A DNA stretch of 64,000 bases from Pandoraea bronchicola. Its GTDB lineage: Bacteria; Pseudomonadota; Gammaproteobacteria; Burkholderiales; Burkholderiaceae. Below, in pieces: positions 16,333 to 26,579 of this stretch (position 1 is the first letter of the stretch; every line of letters starts with the position of its first letter). The stretch lies in contig NZ_CABPST010000001.1 of NCBI RefSeq assembly GCF_902459805.1, positions 913,861-977,860 of the forward strand, written 5' to 3'. The position numbers and the translations under genes were made by a program. Below the pieces are notes generated by a model, which saw only the letters and a program-made list of their open reading frames with translations, was not told the origin of the DNA and ran no database searches.

Positions 16333-19300
16333 ATGCATAGCCGAACGCAACGCGTCTGGCTGGCCGCGCCGATGGCGTGGGCGGCGCTGTGTCTTGGAAT
16401 GTTCGTCACGTCGCCCGCGCACGCGGCACGTGTGACGAGTGTGAGTCCGCAGGGAGAAGTCGCCAGCGTAGACCAGGTGGTCGTCAAATTCGACGAAGCC
16501 ATCGTGCCGGCGGGCGATCCGCGTGCTCAGGCGCCGGCCGCCGTGAGGTGCTCCGACACCTCGCTCACTGGCGACGGCCACTGGCTCGAACCGAAGATCT
16601 GGGTCTACGATTTCAGGCAACCGCTGCCGCCGGGCGCAAAGTGCTCGGTGGAGATGCGCAGCGGGCTCTCCGCAGTCTCGGGCACGGCGCTGTCGGGCAC
16701 GACTCGTTACGCGTTCAACACGGGGGGGCCAGCCGTCACATCGATCCGCCCGTCGTACGGTGCCATCGACGAAAACCAGATATTCATCCTCACGCTGAAC
16801 GGCGCGGCGACCCCCGCCAGCGTGCGTCAGAACGCCTGGTGCGAGACGGAGGGCGTGGGCGAGCGCATTGGCGTGAAGTGGATCGAGGGCGATACGCGCA
16901 CGGCGCTGATCAAGCGTTTCAATCTCGACAAGCAGGCTGCGCGTGTGGTCATGCTGCAATGCAACCGCACGCTGGCGGCTGGCGCGAAGATGCACTTGGT
17001 CTGGGGGGCGGGCATCAGCACGCCGTCGGGAGTACCGACCAAGCAGGCGCGGCGTTTCGAATACGACGTGCGCGAGCCGTTTACTGCCAGCTTCAGTTGC
17101 GAGCGTGAGAATGCGAACGCCCCGTGTACGCCGCTGCGCCCGCTGCGTCTGACGTTCAATTCGCCGGTCGCGCGCGACATGGCTGCCAAGATCCGCGTGC
17201 AAGGCGCGGGGGCGGAGCGCTCGCCGAAGTTCAGCGATGCGGATCGCGCCTCAAGCGTGAGCGATGTCACGTTCGATGCGCCGTTCCCTGAGAAAGCCGA
17301 GCTGATCGTTACGCTCCCGAAGGGGTTCACGGACGACAGTGGCCGAGCGCTCGACAATGCGAGCGAATTCCCCTTGAAGACGAAGACCGCGACGATGCCG
17401 CCGCTCGCCAAGTTCGCGGCCGCACCGTTCGGGATCGTGGAGCGCTTTGCCGAGCCCGGCATGCCGCCGATGTTACCGGTCACGCTGCGCAAGGTCGAGC
17501 CGGCATTGCAAATCAACGGACTTGGTGTGGCCGGCGAGGCGGCCAAGTCAGGCGGGAGTGGCCGCACCTTGCAGTTGCGGGTGGACGACGATGCCGAGGT
17601 CATGAACTGGATGTCGCGTGTGCGTCGCTTCGATGAGACGACGATGACGCGCAAGCAGATTGCGCAGGAGATGCCGTCGATTCTGACCGCACCCGCGGCG
17701 AAGGACACGTTTGGGCCGAATGCTGCGGTGATCGTCGAGGACAAGGTCACGCGTTATGACACGCGCAGCCTGTCGTTGTTATCGGGGTTGCAGGGGGTGC
17801 AGGCGTTGACCTTGCCTGTGCCCAAGGAAAAGGACCCGCGTCCTTTCGAGGTGGTCGGTATTCCGTTCCAGAAGCCCGGCTTCTATGTCGTGGAACTGGC
17901 CTCACCGTCGCTTGGGGCGGCGCTGCTCGGGAAGTCGCTGCCGATGTATGTGCGTACCACGGTGCTTGTCACGAATCTCGGTGTGCATTTCAAGATGGGA
18001 CGCGAGAACGCCGTGGCATGGGTGACAACGCTCGACAAAGGTCAGCCGGTCGCCAATGCCAAGGTGCGGGTGCTCGATTGCGACGGTACGGAGGTCGCCA
18101 GCGCGGTGACGGACAAGACGGGCGTGGCGAAGATCGACAAGTCGCTCGAGCGATACCGGTATTGCGAGAAGACGATGCGCTCGGGTTACTTTGTTGTCGC
18201 GCGCACGCAGGGCAACGATCCGGACATGGCGTTCGTATCGTCCGACTGGGATCGCGGCATCGAGCCGTGGCGTTTCCATGTGCCGACCGATGGCGGCAGC
18301 AGCCCGACCGTCCGCGCGCAAACGGTCTTCGACCGCATGCTGTTCCGCGTCGGTGAGACGGTGTCGATGAAACACTTCATCCGTCAGGAAACCATGCAGG
18401 GGCTGGCATTGCCTGCGAGTCTGCCATCGCAACTGACGATCACGCATCAAGGGTCGGGGCAAACTTACACGCAACCCATCCAGTGGCGTAACGGGCGGTT
18501 GGCCGAGAACACCTTCCAGATTCCGCAAGGTGCGAAGCTCGGCGACTATTCGGTAACGCTCGATTACACGGATAACGATTCGCGCCCGAAGACATACCCG
18601 TCGTCGCTCGACGCGGGGCACTTCCGCGTGGAGGCTTTCCGGTTGCCGGTATTGGCCGGATCAATTGGCGTGCGTGACGCCGTGAAGGCACCGCTCATCA
18701 ACAAAACGGAAGCGCCGATTAGCGTGCAGGTGAATTACGTGGCGGGTGGACCTGCGGGTAATTTGCCGGTGCGTGTCTCGGCGTTGTTGCGCGTGCGCGA
18801 TCTCACGTTCGACGGCTACGACGATTTCAGCTTCACGCCCTATCGTCCGCCGTCGGCGCAGTCGGGCGCCGATGACGATGATCAGGGCAATGACGAGAGT
18901 TCGGGGTCGAGCGATCAGAAGCTGGTCGCCGACAAGCAACGGCTTGTGCTGGACCGAAACGGTGCGGGCAGTCTGACGCTTAAGGACTTGCCGAAGGTCG
19001 ATCGTCCGAGCGATCTGGTGCTTGAAGCGAGCTTTGCGGACCCGAACGGCGAGATTCAGACGCTTCGCGGCAACGCCACGCTTTGGCCCGCGAATCTCAT
19101 TACCGGTGTGCGCAGCGAGAGTTGGGTATCGGTGACGAACAAGCTGCCAGTGAAGGCACTCGCGCTCGATCTGCAGGGCAAGCCGAAGGCCGGGGTTGCG
19201 ATGGATGTGCGTGCCGAGGCGCGCATTACCACCAGCAGCCGCAAGCGGATGGTGGGGGGCTTCTACGCCTACGACAACCGAACCGAGGTCAAGGATCTCG

Positions 19301-22300
19301 GAAACGTATGCAGCGGCAAGACGGACGAGCGTGGTTTGCTGTCGTGCGACGTGTCGCTTTCGCAGCCGGGTGAAATCACGCTCGTTGCGCAGGCCAAGGA
19401 CGACAAGGGCAATCTCAGCACCTCGACAACGAGCGTATGGGTGACGGGACGCGGTGAGGTCTGGTTTGGCGGTGACAATACCGATCGGATGGACGTGTTG
19501 CCGGAGCGACGTGCCTATGAACCGGGCGAGACGGCCAAGCTGCAGGTACGCATGCCGTTTCGCTCAGCCACGGCGCTCGTGGCGATCGAGCGCGAAGGGG
19601 TGATGGAGACGCGCACGATGGAGATCTCGGGCAAAGAACCGAATATTTCCCTCAAGGTCGATCCGTCCTGGGGACCGAACGTCTACGTGTCGGTATTGGC
19701 GGTGCGCGGTCGCATCCACGAGGTGCCCTGGTATTCATTCTTCCAATGGGGTTGGAAGCAGCCGATGGAGTGGTTCCGGGCTTTCTGGTACGAAGGCCGG
19801 GAGTATCAGGCGCCGACGGGGCTGGTGGATCTTGGCAAACCCGCCTATCGCTTCGGGTTGACCGAGTTGCGCGTCGGCACGGCCGGACAGCGTCTGGGGG
19901 TGGAGGTGAAGCCTGATGCGGCAACGTATCCGGTGCGAGGCCATGCCAAGGTGCGTATCAAGGTCACGCAGCCCGATGGCAAGCCCGTTGCGGCGGGATC
20001 GGAGGTTGCCGTTGCGGCCGTTGACGAGGCACTGCTCGAACTGGCGCCCAACACGAGTTGGAGTCTGCTCGACGCCATGTGGCAGCGCCGCAGTTACAGT
20101 GTGACGACTGCCACGGCACAGATGGAGATCATCGGGCGCCGGCATTACGGCCGCAAGGCGGTACCGGCCGGTGGCGGCGGGGGCAAGAGTCCGACGCGCG
20201 AGCTGTTCGACACGCTATTGCTCTGGCAGCCGCGTGTTGTGCTCGATGACAAGGGCGAGGCGAGCGTGGATGTTCCGCTCAACGACTCGCTCTCGAGTTT
20301 CCGCATCGTGGCGGTTGCCGATGATGGCAGGCCCGGCGCGCAGGCGCTTGGCTGGTTCGGCACGGGGACAGCGGTCATTCGCACCACGCAGGATCTGCAA
20401 CTGATCTCGGGGTTGCCGCCGCTGGTGCGCGAAGGCGATCACTATCGCGCCCAGTTCACCGTGCGCAATACGACCCAGCACGCCATGCAGGTGCAGTTGA
20501 CCGCACGGGCGACCCAACTGACGCTGGCACCGCAGCGCGTCGACGTGCCGGCCGGTGAGTCGCGCGAAGTGGCATGGGACGTGATCGCGCCTGCCGGGCT
20601 GGCCGATACGCGTGCCCAACGGCTGTTGTGGGAGGTCAGCGCTCAGGCCCCGGCCGCGAGCGGCGCACGGGCGGCGAGCGACTCGATCAAGGTGGGGCAG
20701 GACATTCAGCCGTCGCTGCCGGCGAGCGTCCAGCAATCGGTACTCACGCAGGTCGAGGGCAGTCTGACGTTGCCGATGGCACCGCCTGCGGGCGCAGTGG
20801 CGGACAGTACCGGGAAGCTGCGCGGCGGGGTGCGCATCAGCATGCAACCGCGTCTGTCGCAGGGATTACCGGGCGTGAAACGCTGGTTCGAGCTGTATCC
20901 GTACGCCTGTCTGGAGCAGCAGGCGTCGAAGGCGCTCGGCTTGCGTGACGTCGCGCAGTGGAAGCGGGTAACGGGCATGCTGCCGTCATATCTCGATGAA
21001 GACGGTCTGGCGAGCTACTTCCCGCCGCAAGAGGGCTTCGCCAATCAGGGCAGCGATACGCTCACCGCTTATCTGCTGGCCGTAAGCAGCGAAGCGAAAG
21101 CGCTCGACCCGGCGTATGTCCTGCCGGACGACGCGCTGGCTCGTATGGAGGATGGCCTGACGGCGTTCGTGGAAGGACGTCTCACGCGCCGCTTCTGGGC
21201 ACCGCGCGACGATCTGACGTTGCGCAAGCTCACCGCGATCGAAGCGTTGTCACGGTATGGCCGGGCAAGCGCACGCATGCTCGGTTCGCTCACCATCGCA
21301 CCGAACGATTGGCCAACGTCAGCGGTCATCGACTGGTATGCAATCCTGCAACGATTGCCCGACGCACCGCAGCGTGCAGAGCGTTTGGCGCAGGCCGAGC
21401 AGATACTGCGAGCGCGACTGTCGTATCAGGGCACGCGCGTGGGCTTCTCGACGCAGGCAAGCGATGGGCTCTGGTGGCTGATGGTCGGCCCCGAAACCAA
21501 CGCCGCACGCCTGGCGTTGCTGATGAACGCGAACCCGGCCTGGAAGGACGAGATGCCGCGTCTGGTGATTGGGCTGCTGGGGCTGCAATCGCGCGGCGCC
21601 TGGTCGACGACCACGGCCAACGTGTGGGGGGGACTGGCAGTGGATCGCTTCTCCGCACGATTCGAGCGCGACACGCCGACGGGGCAAACCGCCATTCAGT
21701 GGCAGCGCGACAACCAGACGAGCGGTACCGTGCAAACCGTCGACTGGGACAAACTCAAGGCCGGCACCGTGCCGCCAGCCGTCTCGCTGCCGTGGTTGAG
21801 CCATGCGGCTGCCGGAACGGACAGCGCGCGCGATGTGTTACGTCTCGAGCAGGCGGGGGCGGGCAAGCCGTGGGCGACGATCCAGAGTCTGGCTGCGGTT
21901 GCGCTCAAGGCGCCGTTCGCGGCAGGCTATCGCGTGACGCGCAGCGTTCAGGTGCAAGACGCTGCGGATCGCTCGGGGGACAGCTTCGTGCGGGGTGCCA
22001 TATTGCGTGTACGTCTGGATATCGATGCGCAGGCCGACATGCGCTGGGTCGTGGTGAGCGATCCGCTGCCGGGCGGGGCGACGGTACTGGGCGGCGGGCT
22101 GGGACGCGATTCGGTCATTGCCACGCAGGGAGAAAAGAGCGAAGGGGCCATGCCCGCCTTTGAGGAGCGGGCGCAGGACGCTTATCGTGCCTACTACGAC
22201 TACTTGCCCAAGGGCCAGCATCGGATCGAGTACACGGTGCGTCTGAACAACGTCGGCAAGTTCGCAACGCCGCCAACGCGTGTCGAAGCGATGTACGAGC

Positions 22301-22359
22301 CTGCGATGTACGGCGAGACCCCGAATGCGCCCGTGCAAGTGGTCCCCGCGAAGCCATGA
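16333..22359 (+). CDS. Bacterial alpha-2-macroglobulin with thioester motif (YfhM type)
   Basis: 2008 residues, with GGAGGAG just ahead of the ATG. It begins with a Sec signal peptide (cleavage near SPAHAA, about residue 32) and has no lipobox, unlike the lipoprotein E. coli YfhM. A long series of beta-rich macroglobulin domains follows; LNDSLSSFRIVAVA near residue 1316 is a family signature. The thioester motif CLEQ is present at 1526-1529 in the thioester domain, and the C-terminal receptor-like domain ends with TRVEAMYEPAMYGE. Such proteins trap proteases in the periplasm by covalent capture. The gene overlaps yhhN, which overlaps pbpC, matching the known link between these proteins and penicillin-binding protein 1C in cell-envelope repair and defence. 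Confidence 0.95.
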   Translation: MHSRTQRVWLAAPMAWAALCLGMFVTSPAHAARVTSVSPQGEVASVDQVVVKFDEAIVPAGDPRAQAPAAVRCSDTSLTGDGHWLEPKIWVYDFRQPLPPGAKCSVEMRSGLSAVSGTALSGTTRYAFNTGGPAVTSIRPSYGAIDENQIFILTLNGAATPASVRQNAWCETEGVGERIGVKWIEGDTRTALIKRFNLDKQAARVVMLQCNRTLAAGAKMHLVWGAGISTPSGVPTKQARRFEYDVREPFTASFSCERENANAPCTPLRPLRLTFNSPVARDMAAKIRVQGAGAERSPKFSDADRASSVSDVTFDAPFPEKAELIVTLPKGFTDDSGRALDNASEFPLKTKTATMPPLAKFAAAPFGIVERFAEPGMPPMLPVTLRKVEPALQINGLGVAGEAAKSGGSGRTLQLRVDDDAEVMNWMSRVRRFDETTMTRKQIAQEMPSILTAPAAKDTFGPNAAVIVEDKVTRYDTRSLSLLSGLQGVQALTLPVPKEKDPRPFEVVGIPFQKPGFYVVELASPSLGAALLGKSLPMYVRTTVLVTNLGVHFKMGRENAVAWVTTLDKGQPVANAKVRVLDCDGTEVASAVTDKTGVAKIDKSLERYRYCEKTMRSGYFVVARTQGNDPDMAFVSSDWDRGIEPWRFHVPTDGGSSPTVRAQTVFDRMLFRVGETVSMKHFIRQETMQGLALPASLPSQLTITHQGSGQTYTQPIQWRNGRLAENTFQIPQGAKLGDYSVTLDYTDNDSRPKTYPSSLDAGHFRVEAFRLPVLAGSIGVRDAVKAPLINKTEAPISVQVNYVAGGPAGNLPVRVSALLRVRDLTFDGYDDFSFTPYRPPSAQSGADDDDQGNDESSGSSDQKLVADKQRLVLDRNGAGSLTLKDLPKVDRPSDLVLEASFADPNGEIQTLRGNATLWPANLITGVRSESWVSVTNKLPVKALALDLQGKPKAGVAMDVRAEARITTSSRKRMVGGFYAYDNRTEVKDLGNVCSGKTDERGLLSCDVSLSQPGEITLVAQAKDDKGNLSTSTTSVWVTGRGEVWFGGDNTDRMDVLPERRAYEPGETAKLQVRMPFRSATALVAIEREGVMETRTMEISGKEPNISLKVDPSWGPNVYVSVLAVRGRIHEVPWYSFFQWGWKQPMEWFRAFWYEGREYQAPTGLVDLGKPAYRFGLTELRVGTAGQRLGVEVKPDAATYPVRGHAKVRIKVTQPDGKPVAAGSEVAVAAVDEALLELAPNTSWSLLDAMWQRRSYSVTTATAQMEIIGRRHYGRKAVPAGGGGGKSPTRELFDTLLLWQPRVVLDDKGEASVDVPLNDSLSSFRIVAVADDGRPGAQALGWFGTGTAVIRTTQDLQLISGLPPLVREGDHYRAQFTVRNTTQHAMQVQLTARATQLTLAPQRVDVPAGESREVAWDVIAPAGLADTRAQRLLWEVSAQAPAASGARAASDSIKVGQDIQPSLPASVQQSVLTQVEGSLTLPMAPPAGAVADSTGKLRGGVRISMQPRLSQGLPGVKRWFELYPYACLEQQASKALGLRDVAQWKRVTGMLPSYLDEDGLASYFPPQEGFANQGSDTLTAYLLAVSSEAKALDPAYVLPDDALARMEDGLTAFVEGRLTRRFWAPRDDLTLRKLTAIEALSRYGRASARMLGSLTIAPNDWPTSAVIDWYAILQRLPDAPQRAERLAQAEQILRARLSYQGTRVGFSTQASDGLWWLMVGPETNAARLALLMNANPAWKDEMPRLVIGLLGLQSRGAWSTTTANVWGGLAVDRFSARFERDTPTGQTAIQWQRDNQTSGTVQTVDWDKLKAGTVPPAVSLPWLSHAAAGTDSARDVLRLEQAGAGKPWATIQSLAAVALKAPFAAGYRVTRSVQVQDAADRSGDSFVRGAILRVRLDIDAQADMRWVVVSDPLPGGATVLGGGLGRDSVIATQGEKSEGAMPAFEERAQDAYRAYYDYLPKGQHRIEYTVRLNNVGKFATPPTRVEAMYEPAMYGETPNAPVQVVPAKP

Positions 22360-23105
22360 CGAACGGGAGCCGGACGGACATGATGTCTAACTTCTTTGCA
22401 CCCGCGGCAGCGCTGCCCCGTGAGGCACGCCGCTTCTGGTGGCTGGCTGCCGCCGCGGCAGCGGCCTATGCGCTATCGTTGCGCGGCGCCCCGTATGCCG
22501 ATCAGGCCGTCGCCAAGGTGTTGTTGTGCGCGTCGCTGCTGTTCGCGGTGTTGTATCACCGCGTGCCGCGCGAGCGGGTGTGGTTGTGCGCCGCCGTGAT
22601 CTTTTCGGGCGCAGGCGATGTTTTCCTTGCTTTGCCAGCGTTGACGCAGGGCTTCGTGTTGGGACTGGGTGCTTTCCTGCTGGCTCACCTCGCATACTTC
22701 GTGTTGTTCTGGCGTTTGCGGCGCGCCTGGGCGCAGGTGCCCGGCTGGCATCGCGTCGCGATCGTGCTGGTGTGGGTGACGGCGGCGCTCGCGTACGCTT
22801 TGTACTGGCCTGGCATGGGGGAGCTCAAGGTGCCCGTGGCGTGTTACGTCATTGTGCTGGCGATGATGGCGTCGGCGGCGCTGCTTGCCGACGTGCGCGG
22901 AGAATGGGCCGCCGTCGGCGCGCTGCTCTTCACGATCTCGGACGCCCTCATCGGCGCCACACGCTTTGTCGGTACGATTCCGGCGCAGGAATACGCCATC
23001 TGGATTCTCTACGCGCTCGCGCAGTTGCTGCTGACTGCCGGCATCATGGCGGTGCGCACGCCGCGTCTGCCACAAGAGGGCGAGGTGCATGTGCGCAGTG
23101 CCTGA
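22356..23105 (+). CDS. YhhN-family membrane protein (lysoplasmalogenase family)
   Basis: 249 residues, about eight hydrophobic segments, with family features such as FSGAGDVFLAL, KVPVACYVIVLAMM and GALLFTISDALIGA. The family includes lysoplasmalogenases that cleave vinyl-ether lysolipids in the membrane, but bacteria of this group are not known to make plasmalogens, so the real substrate is open. Its ATG overlaps the alpha-2-macroglobulin stop by 4 nt; a second possible start is the ATG at 22380. Its end overlaps the pbpC start by 17 bp. Strict coupling between a protease trap and a peptidoglycan synthase suggests a job in envelope repair. Confidence 0.85.
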   Translation: MTNGSRTDMMSNFFAPAAALPREARRFWWLAAAAAAAYALSLRGAPYADQAVAKVLLCASLLFAVLYHRVPRERVWLCAAVIFSGAGDVFLALPALTQGFVLGLGAFLLAHLAYFVLFWRLRRAWAQVPGWHRVAIVLVWVTAALAYALYWPGMGELKVPVACYVIVLAMMASAALLADVRGEWAAVGALLFTISDALIGATRFVGTIPAQEYAIWILYALAQLLLTAGIMAVRTPRLPQEGEVHVRSA

Positions 23106-25365
23106 AGTGCATCGTTGGCGTATTTCGCGCCGCGTCGTGCTCGGCGTTGCGCTGGCGCTTGGGTTGCTCCGGGCATCGGCGCCTGCGCACGCGGTACCGT
23201 CGTTTGACGAGGTGCGCCAGGACTGGCGCGCGTCGGACTGGATTCTGCTGGATCGCCGCGGCGAACCGCTGCAACGCCTGCGGGCCGACATGCAGGCGCA
23301 ACGGGGCGACTGGGTGACGCTCGCCGAGGTATCGCCAGCCTTCCGCCAGGCGTTGATCGTCTCTGAAGACAAGCGCTTCTATGAGCACAGCGGCGTCGAC
23401 TGGCGGGGAGTGGCCGCCGCCGCATGGGGCAATCTGTGGCACTCGCGCACGCGCGGTGCGTCCACGCTGACGATGCAGTTGGCGGGGCTGCTTGACGACG
23501 ATCTGCGCCCGAGTGCGCGCAATCGTTCCGTCGCGCAAAAGATCGGGCAGGCCGCCACTGCGGTGTGGCTCGAACAGCGCTGGCGCAAGGATCAGATTCT
23601 CGAGGCCTATCTGAACCTCGTGCCGTTTCGCGGCGAGCTCGTCGGCATCTCGGCCGTCTCGCAGACGCTCTTCGGCAAGCTACCCATCGGGCTCGATGCG
23701 CGTGAGGCGGCGCTGGCTGTCGCGTTGCTGCGTGCGCCGAATGCGGCCGCCACGCGAGTGGCGCAGCGGGCTTGCGGCATCTTGCGCGACATGGGGCAGG
23801 CCACCGGCTGCAACGGTCTGGACGGTTACGCGCAACTCGTGTTTTCGAGACCGGCAAGCGTGATGACGACGCGCGATGCCGTGAGCCTCGCACCGCATTT
23901 CGCGCGCCGCGTCTTCAGTGCGAGCCGTCCGCCTGCGGGCACGCGAATCACCAGCACGCTCGATGCGAATCTCCAGCGAATGGCCGTCACCACGTTGCAG
24001 CAGACCCTGCGCGAACTAGGCACGCCGGGGCGTTCGCGCAACGTGCAGGACGGGGCAATTGTCGTCATCGATAACGCGAGCGGTGACATTCTCGCTTGGG
24101 TGGGATCGTCGGGCGCCTTGTCGTCGGCGGCGCAGGTGGATGGGGTGACGTCGTTGCGCCAGGCCGGCTCGACACTCAAACCGTTTCTCTACGCCCAGGC
24201 GATTGCCGAGCAGCGTCTGACGGCCGCGTCGCTCCTCGACGATTCGCCCATCGATCTGCCTACGGGGGGCGGGCTGTACATTCCGCAGAACTACGACCGT
24301 CATTTCAAGGGATGGGTCAGCGCACGGACTGCGCTGGGCTCGTCGCTGAACGTGCCCGCTGTGCGCACGCTCGTGATGGTCACCCCGAGGCAGTTTGCTC
24401 AGACGCTCGTCGCGTTGGGCCTCCCGCTCACGCAGAGCGGTGATTACTACGGTTTCAGCCTCGCGCTCGGCAGTGCCGACGTTACGCTGCTTTCGCTGAC
24501 GAACGCGTATCGCGCGCTGGCCAACGGCGGGGCGGCCAGCCGTGTGAATGAGCGTATGCCCGAGGCGGCCCGCCCGCGTATCGCCGACAAAGCCAAAGGA
24601 AGTGCGCGAACCGATGCGAGCACGACCGTCTTTTCACCGCAGGTGAGTTTCATCGTCTCTGACATGATCGCCGACCGGCAGGCGCGCACCCGCACATTCG
24701 GCCTCGACAGTCCGCTCTCGACGCGATACTGGACCGCCGTGAAAACCGGTACCAGCAAGGACATGCGTGACAACTGGGCTGTCGGCTATTCGCGGCGCTA
24801 TACGGTCGGTGTCTGGGTCGGCAATGCCGACGGTGCGCCGATGTGGGACGTCTCGGGCGTGTCCGGCGCAGCGCCGATCTGGCACCGCGTGATGGACTAC
24901 CTGCATCGTCGGACCGCGAGTCTTCCGCCGGCGCCTCCGCCGGGGATCGAGCATGTCGCAGTGCAGTATGCGGAACATGTGGAACCCGCTCGCGAGGAGT
25001 GGTTTCTCCCCGGTACGTCGCAAAGTACGATCGCGCTTTCGGCGCTTGCCACCAAAGCGCCCAGCGGGCCGCTCTGGCGAATTGCCGGGCCCGCCGACGG
25101 CACCATCGTCGCACTGGACCCGGACATCCCGCCCGCCAACCAGCGACTATGGTTTCAGGTGGCGGCCGCCTGGCCAAGAGGCGCGGCCTGGCGGCTGGAC
25201 GGCAAGCCTCTTGCCGGTAGTGCGCGCGTGGGCTGGTTGCCGTGGCCCGGGCGTCATACGCTCGAACTCGTCGACGCGGCCGGTGCCGTGCGCGACAGCG
25301 TGCGCTTCGAGGTACGCGGTGCGACACTCACCGATGGCAAGCGCATGCGCAATGCGAGTCGCTGA
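23089..25365 (+). CDS. pbpC: Penicillin-binding protein 1C
   Basis: 758 residues. A signal-anchor (about 12-36) is followed by a GT51 glycosyltransferase domain with SEDKRFYEHSGVDWRG and RGASTLTMQLA. The transpeptidase domain has Ser361-T-L-Lys364, the SLN motif at 419-421 and KTG at 552-554. A C-terminal BiPBP_C-type domain (about 675-750) is the hallmark of the 1C class. It polymerises glycan strands and may cross-link them in the periplasm. It forms the end of the alpha-2-macroglobulin operon, as in enterobacteria where pbpC follows yfhM, but with yhhN inserted between. Confidence 0.95.
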   Translation: MCAVPEVHRWRISRRVVLGVALALGLLRASAPAHAVPSFDEVRQDWRASDWILLDRRGEPLQRLRADMQAQRGDWVTLAEVSPAFRQALIVSEDKRFYEHSGVDWRGVAAAAWGNLWHSRTRGASTLTMQLAGLLDDDLRPSARNRSVAQKIGQAATAVWLEQRWRKDQILEAYLNLVPFRGELVGISAVSQTLFGKLPIGLDAREAALAVALLRAPNAAATRVAQRACGILRDMGQATGCNGLDGYAQLVFSRPASVMTTRDAVSLAPHFARRVFSASRPPAGTRITSTLDANLQRMAVTTLQQTLRELGTPGRSRNVQDGAIVVIDNASGDILAWVGSSGALSSAAQVDGVTSLRQAGSTLKPFLYAQAIAEQRLTAASLLDDSPIDLPTGGGLYIPQNYDRHFKGWVSARTALGSSLNVPAVRTLVMVTPRQFAQTLVALGLPLTQSGDYYGFSLALGSADVTLLSLTNAYRALANGGAASRVNERMPEAARPRIADKAKGSARTDASTTVFSPQVSFIVSDMIADRQARTRTFGLDSPLSTRYWTAVKTGTSKDMRDNWAVGYSRRYTVGVWVGNADGAPMWDVSGVSGAAPIWHRVMDYLHRRTASLPPAPPPGIEHVAVQYAEHVEPAREEWFLPGTSQSTIALSALATKAPSGPLWRIAGPADGTIVALDPDIPPANQRLWFQVAAAWPRGAAWRLDGKPLAGSARVGWLPWPGRHTLELVDAAGAVRDSVRFEVRGATLTDGKRMRNASR

Positions 25366-25534
25366 GCGCATGTGCGCTCCACACGAGTTGCCACGAATAA
25401 TTTTTGATGTAGCAGACGCGTTCACGCGATGCGCGCTACACTGAATTCAGACTTGGCAATGCGTGACGCGATGTGACGGCGACGAGTGCAAACCCTGCCG
25501 CAAATGGCGCACGCCCCGGAGCGGAGACATATCG

Positions 25535-26506
25535 ATGATCACGCTGGACGCGCGCCAAACCGCGCAGTTGCTGCCTTATCCCCAGTTGGCCGACGGTATC
25601 GAGGCCATGCTCATGGAGATGCGCTCGGGAACCGCGCGCGCACCTGAGCGTCTGCATTTCTCCCTGACCGAACCTGAACGCGGCCGCCGTGGTGGCGTGC
25701 TGCTGGTGATGCCGGCCACCAATCGAGAGGTGGCCATGACCAAGCACATCACCGTGCATCCAGAGAATTGCCGCGTGGGCAAACCGTCCATCATCGGTGA
25801 GGTGATGGTGTTCGACCCGCACACGGGCGAGCGTCTCATGTTGCTCGACGGGCCGACCGTTACCGGTCGCCGCACGGCCGCCGTGACATTGTTCGCCGCG
25901 CGTAAATTTGCACCGCGTCCGAAGGGGCCTGTGCTGATCGTTGGCGCAGGCGTGCAAGCACGCGCGCATCTCGAGGCGTTTGCCGCCGGAATGGGAACGC
26001 GTCACTTCATGATCTTCTCGCGTAGCCCCGAGCGCGCCCATGCGCTCGCCGATCACGCCGCTACCCTCGGCGTGGAAGCTACCGTGGTCGACGCCATCGA
26101 ACCGGTGCTGAGCACCGTAAGCATCGTGATTACCGCGACAACCAGCAGCGAGCCGGTACTGCCGGATAGCGATGTGCATCGCTGGCGGGATGACATCTTC
26201 GTTGCGGGGGTCGGGGCGTTTCGCCCGGACATGCGTGAGTTGCCGCCGCAGTTGTGCCGCGATGCGGCCGTGCGCGGCACGCTCGTCGTCGACACCTGGG
26301 AGGTCAAGCACGAAGCCGGGGATTTGCTGCATGCGGCCATCGACTGGGGCCGCGCCGCGCCGCTTCTCGATGCGATCATTACGCCCGATCGTTTCCGCTC
26401 GAGCGGGCCTGTGCTTTTCAAAAGCGTGGGTTACGCGCTATGGGATCTGGCCGCTGTGCTATGCGCGCGCGCCAATCTCGCGAAGGACGGTGTGCCTGCA
26501 TCGTGA
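25535..26506 (+). CDS. Ornithine cyclodeaminase / mu-crystallin family enzyme
   Basis: 323 residues from the ATG at 25535, with GGAGCGGAGA upstream; the longer frame from 25463 is less likely. The Rossmann motif GAGVQARAHLEAF and the N-terminal RAPERLHFSL and TKHITVHPENC segments fit the family. Members include ornithine cyclodeaminase, alanine dehydrogenase and delta1-pyrroline-2-carboxylate or ketimine reductases; sequence alone does not choose among them. It stands alone and converges with the haem operon. Confidence 0.85.
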   Translation: MITLDARQTAQLLPYPQLADGIEAMLMEMRSGTARAPERLHFSLTEPERGRRGGVLLVMPATNREVAMTKHITVHPENCRVGKPSIIGEVMVFDPHTGERLMLLDGPTVTGRRTAAVTLFAARKFAPRPKGPVLIVGAGVQARAHLEAFAAGMGTRHFMIFSRSPERAHALADHAATLGVEATVVDAIEPVLSTVSIVITATTSSEPVLPDSDVHRWRDDIFVAGVGAFRPDMRELPPQLCRDAAVRGTLVVDTWEVKHEAGDLLHAAIDWGRAAPLLDAIITPDRFRSSGPVLFKSVGYALWDLAAVLCARANLAKDGVPAS

Positions 26507-26547
26507 GAGGACGCACACGCGAAGCGGCGATGCGATGACGGCACGCG

Positions 26548-26567
26548 GATCGCGCCCGCGCGCGATC
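26548..26567. terminator. Hairpin between convergent genes
   Basis: GATCGCGC / GCGCGATC, 8-bp perfect stem with a 4-nt loop, centred in the 73 bp between the ornithine cyclodeaminase-like gene and hmuV. No T-run on either side. Confidence 0.4.
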
Positions 26568-26579
26568 GCCTCGACATGC

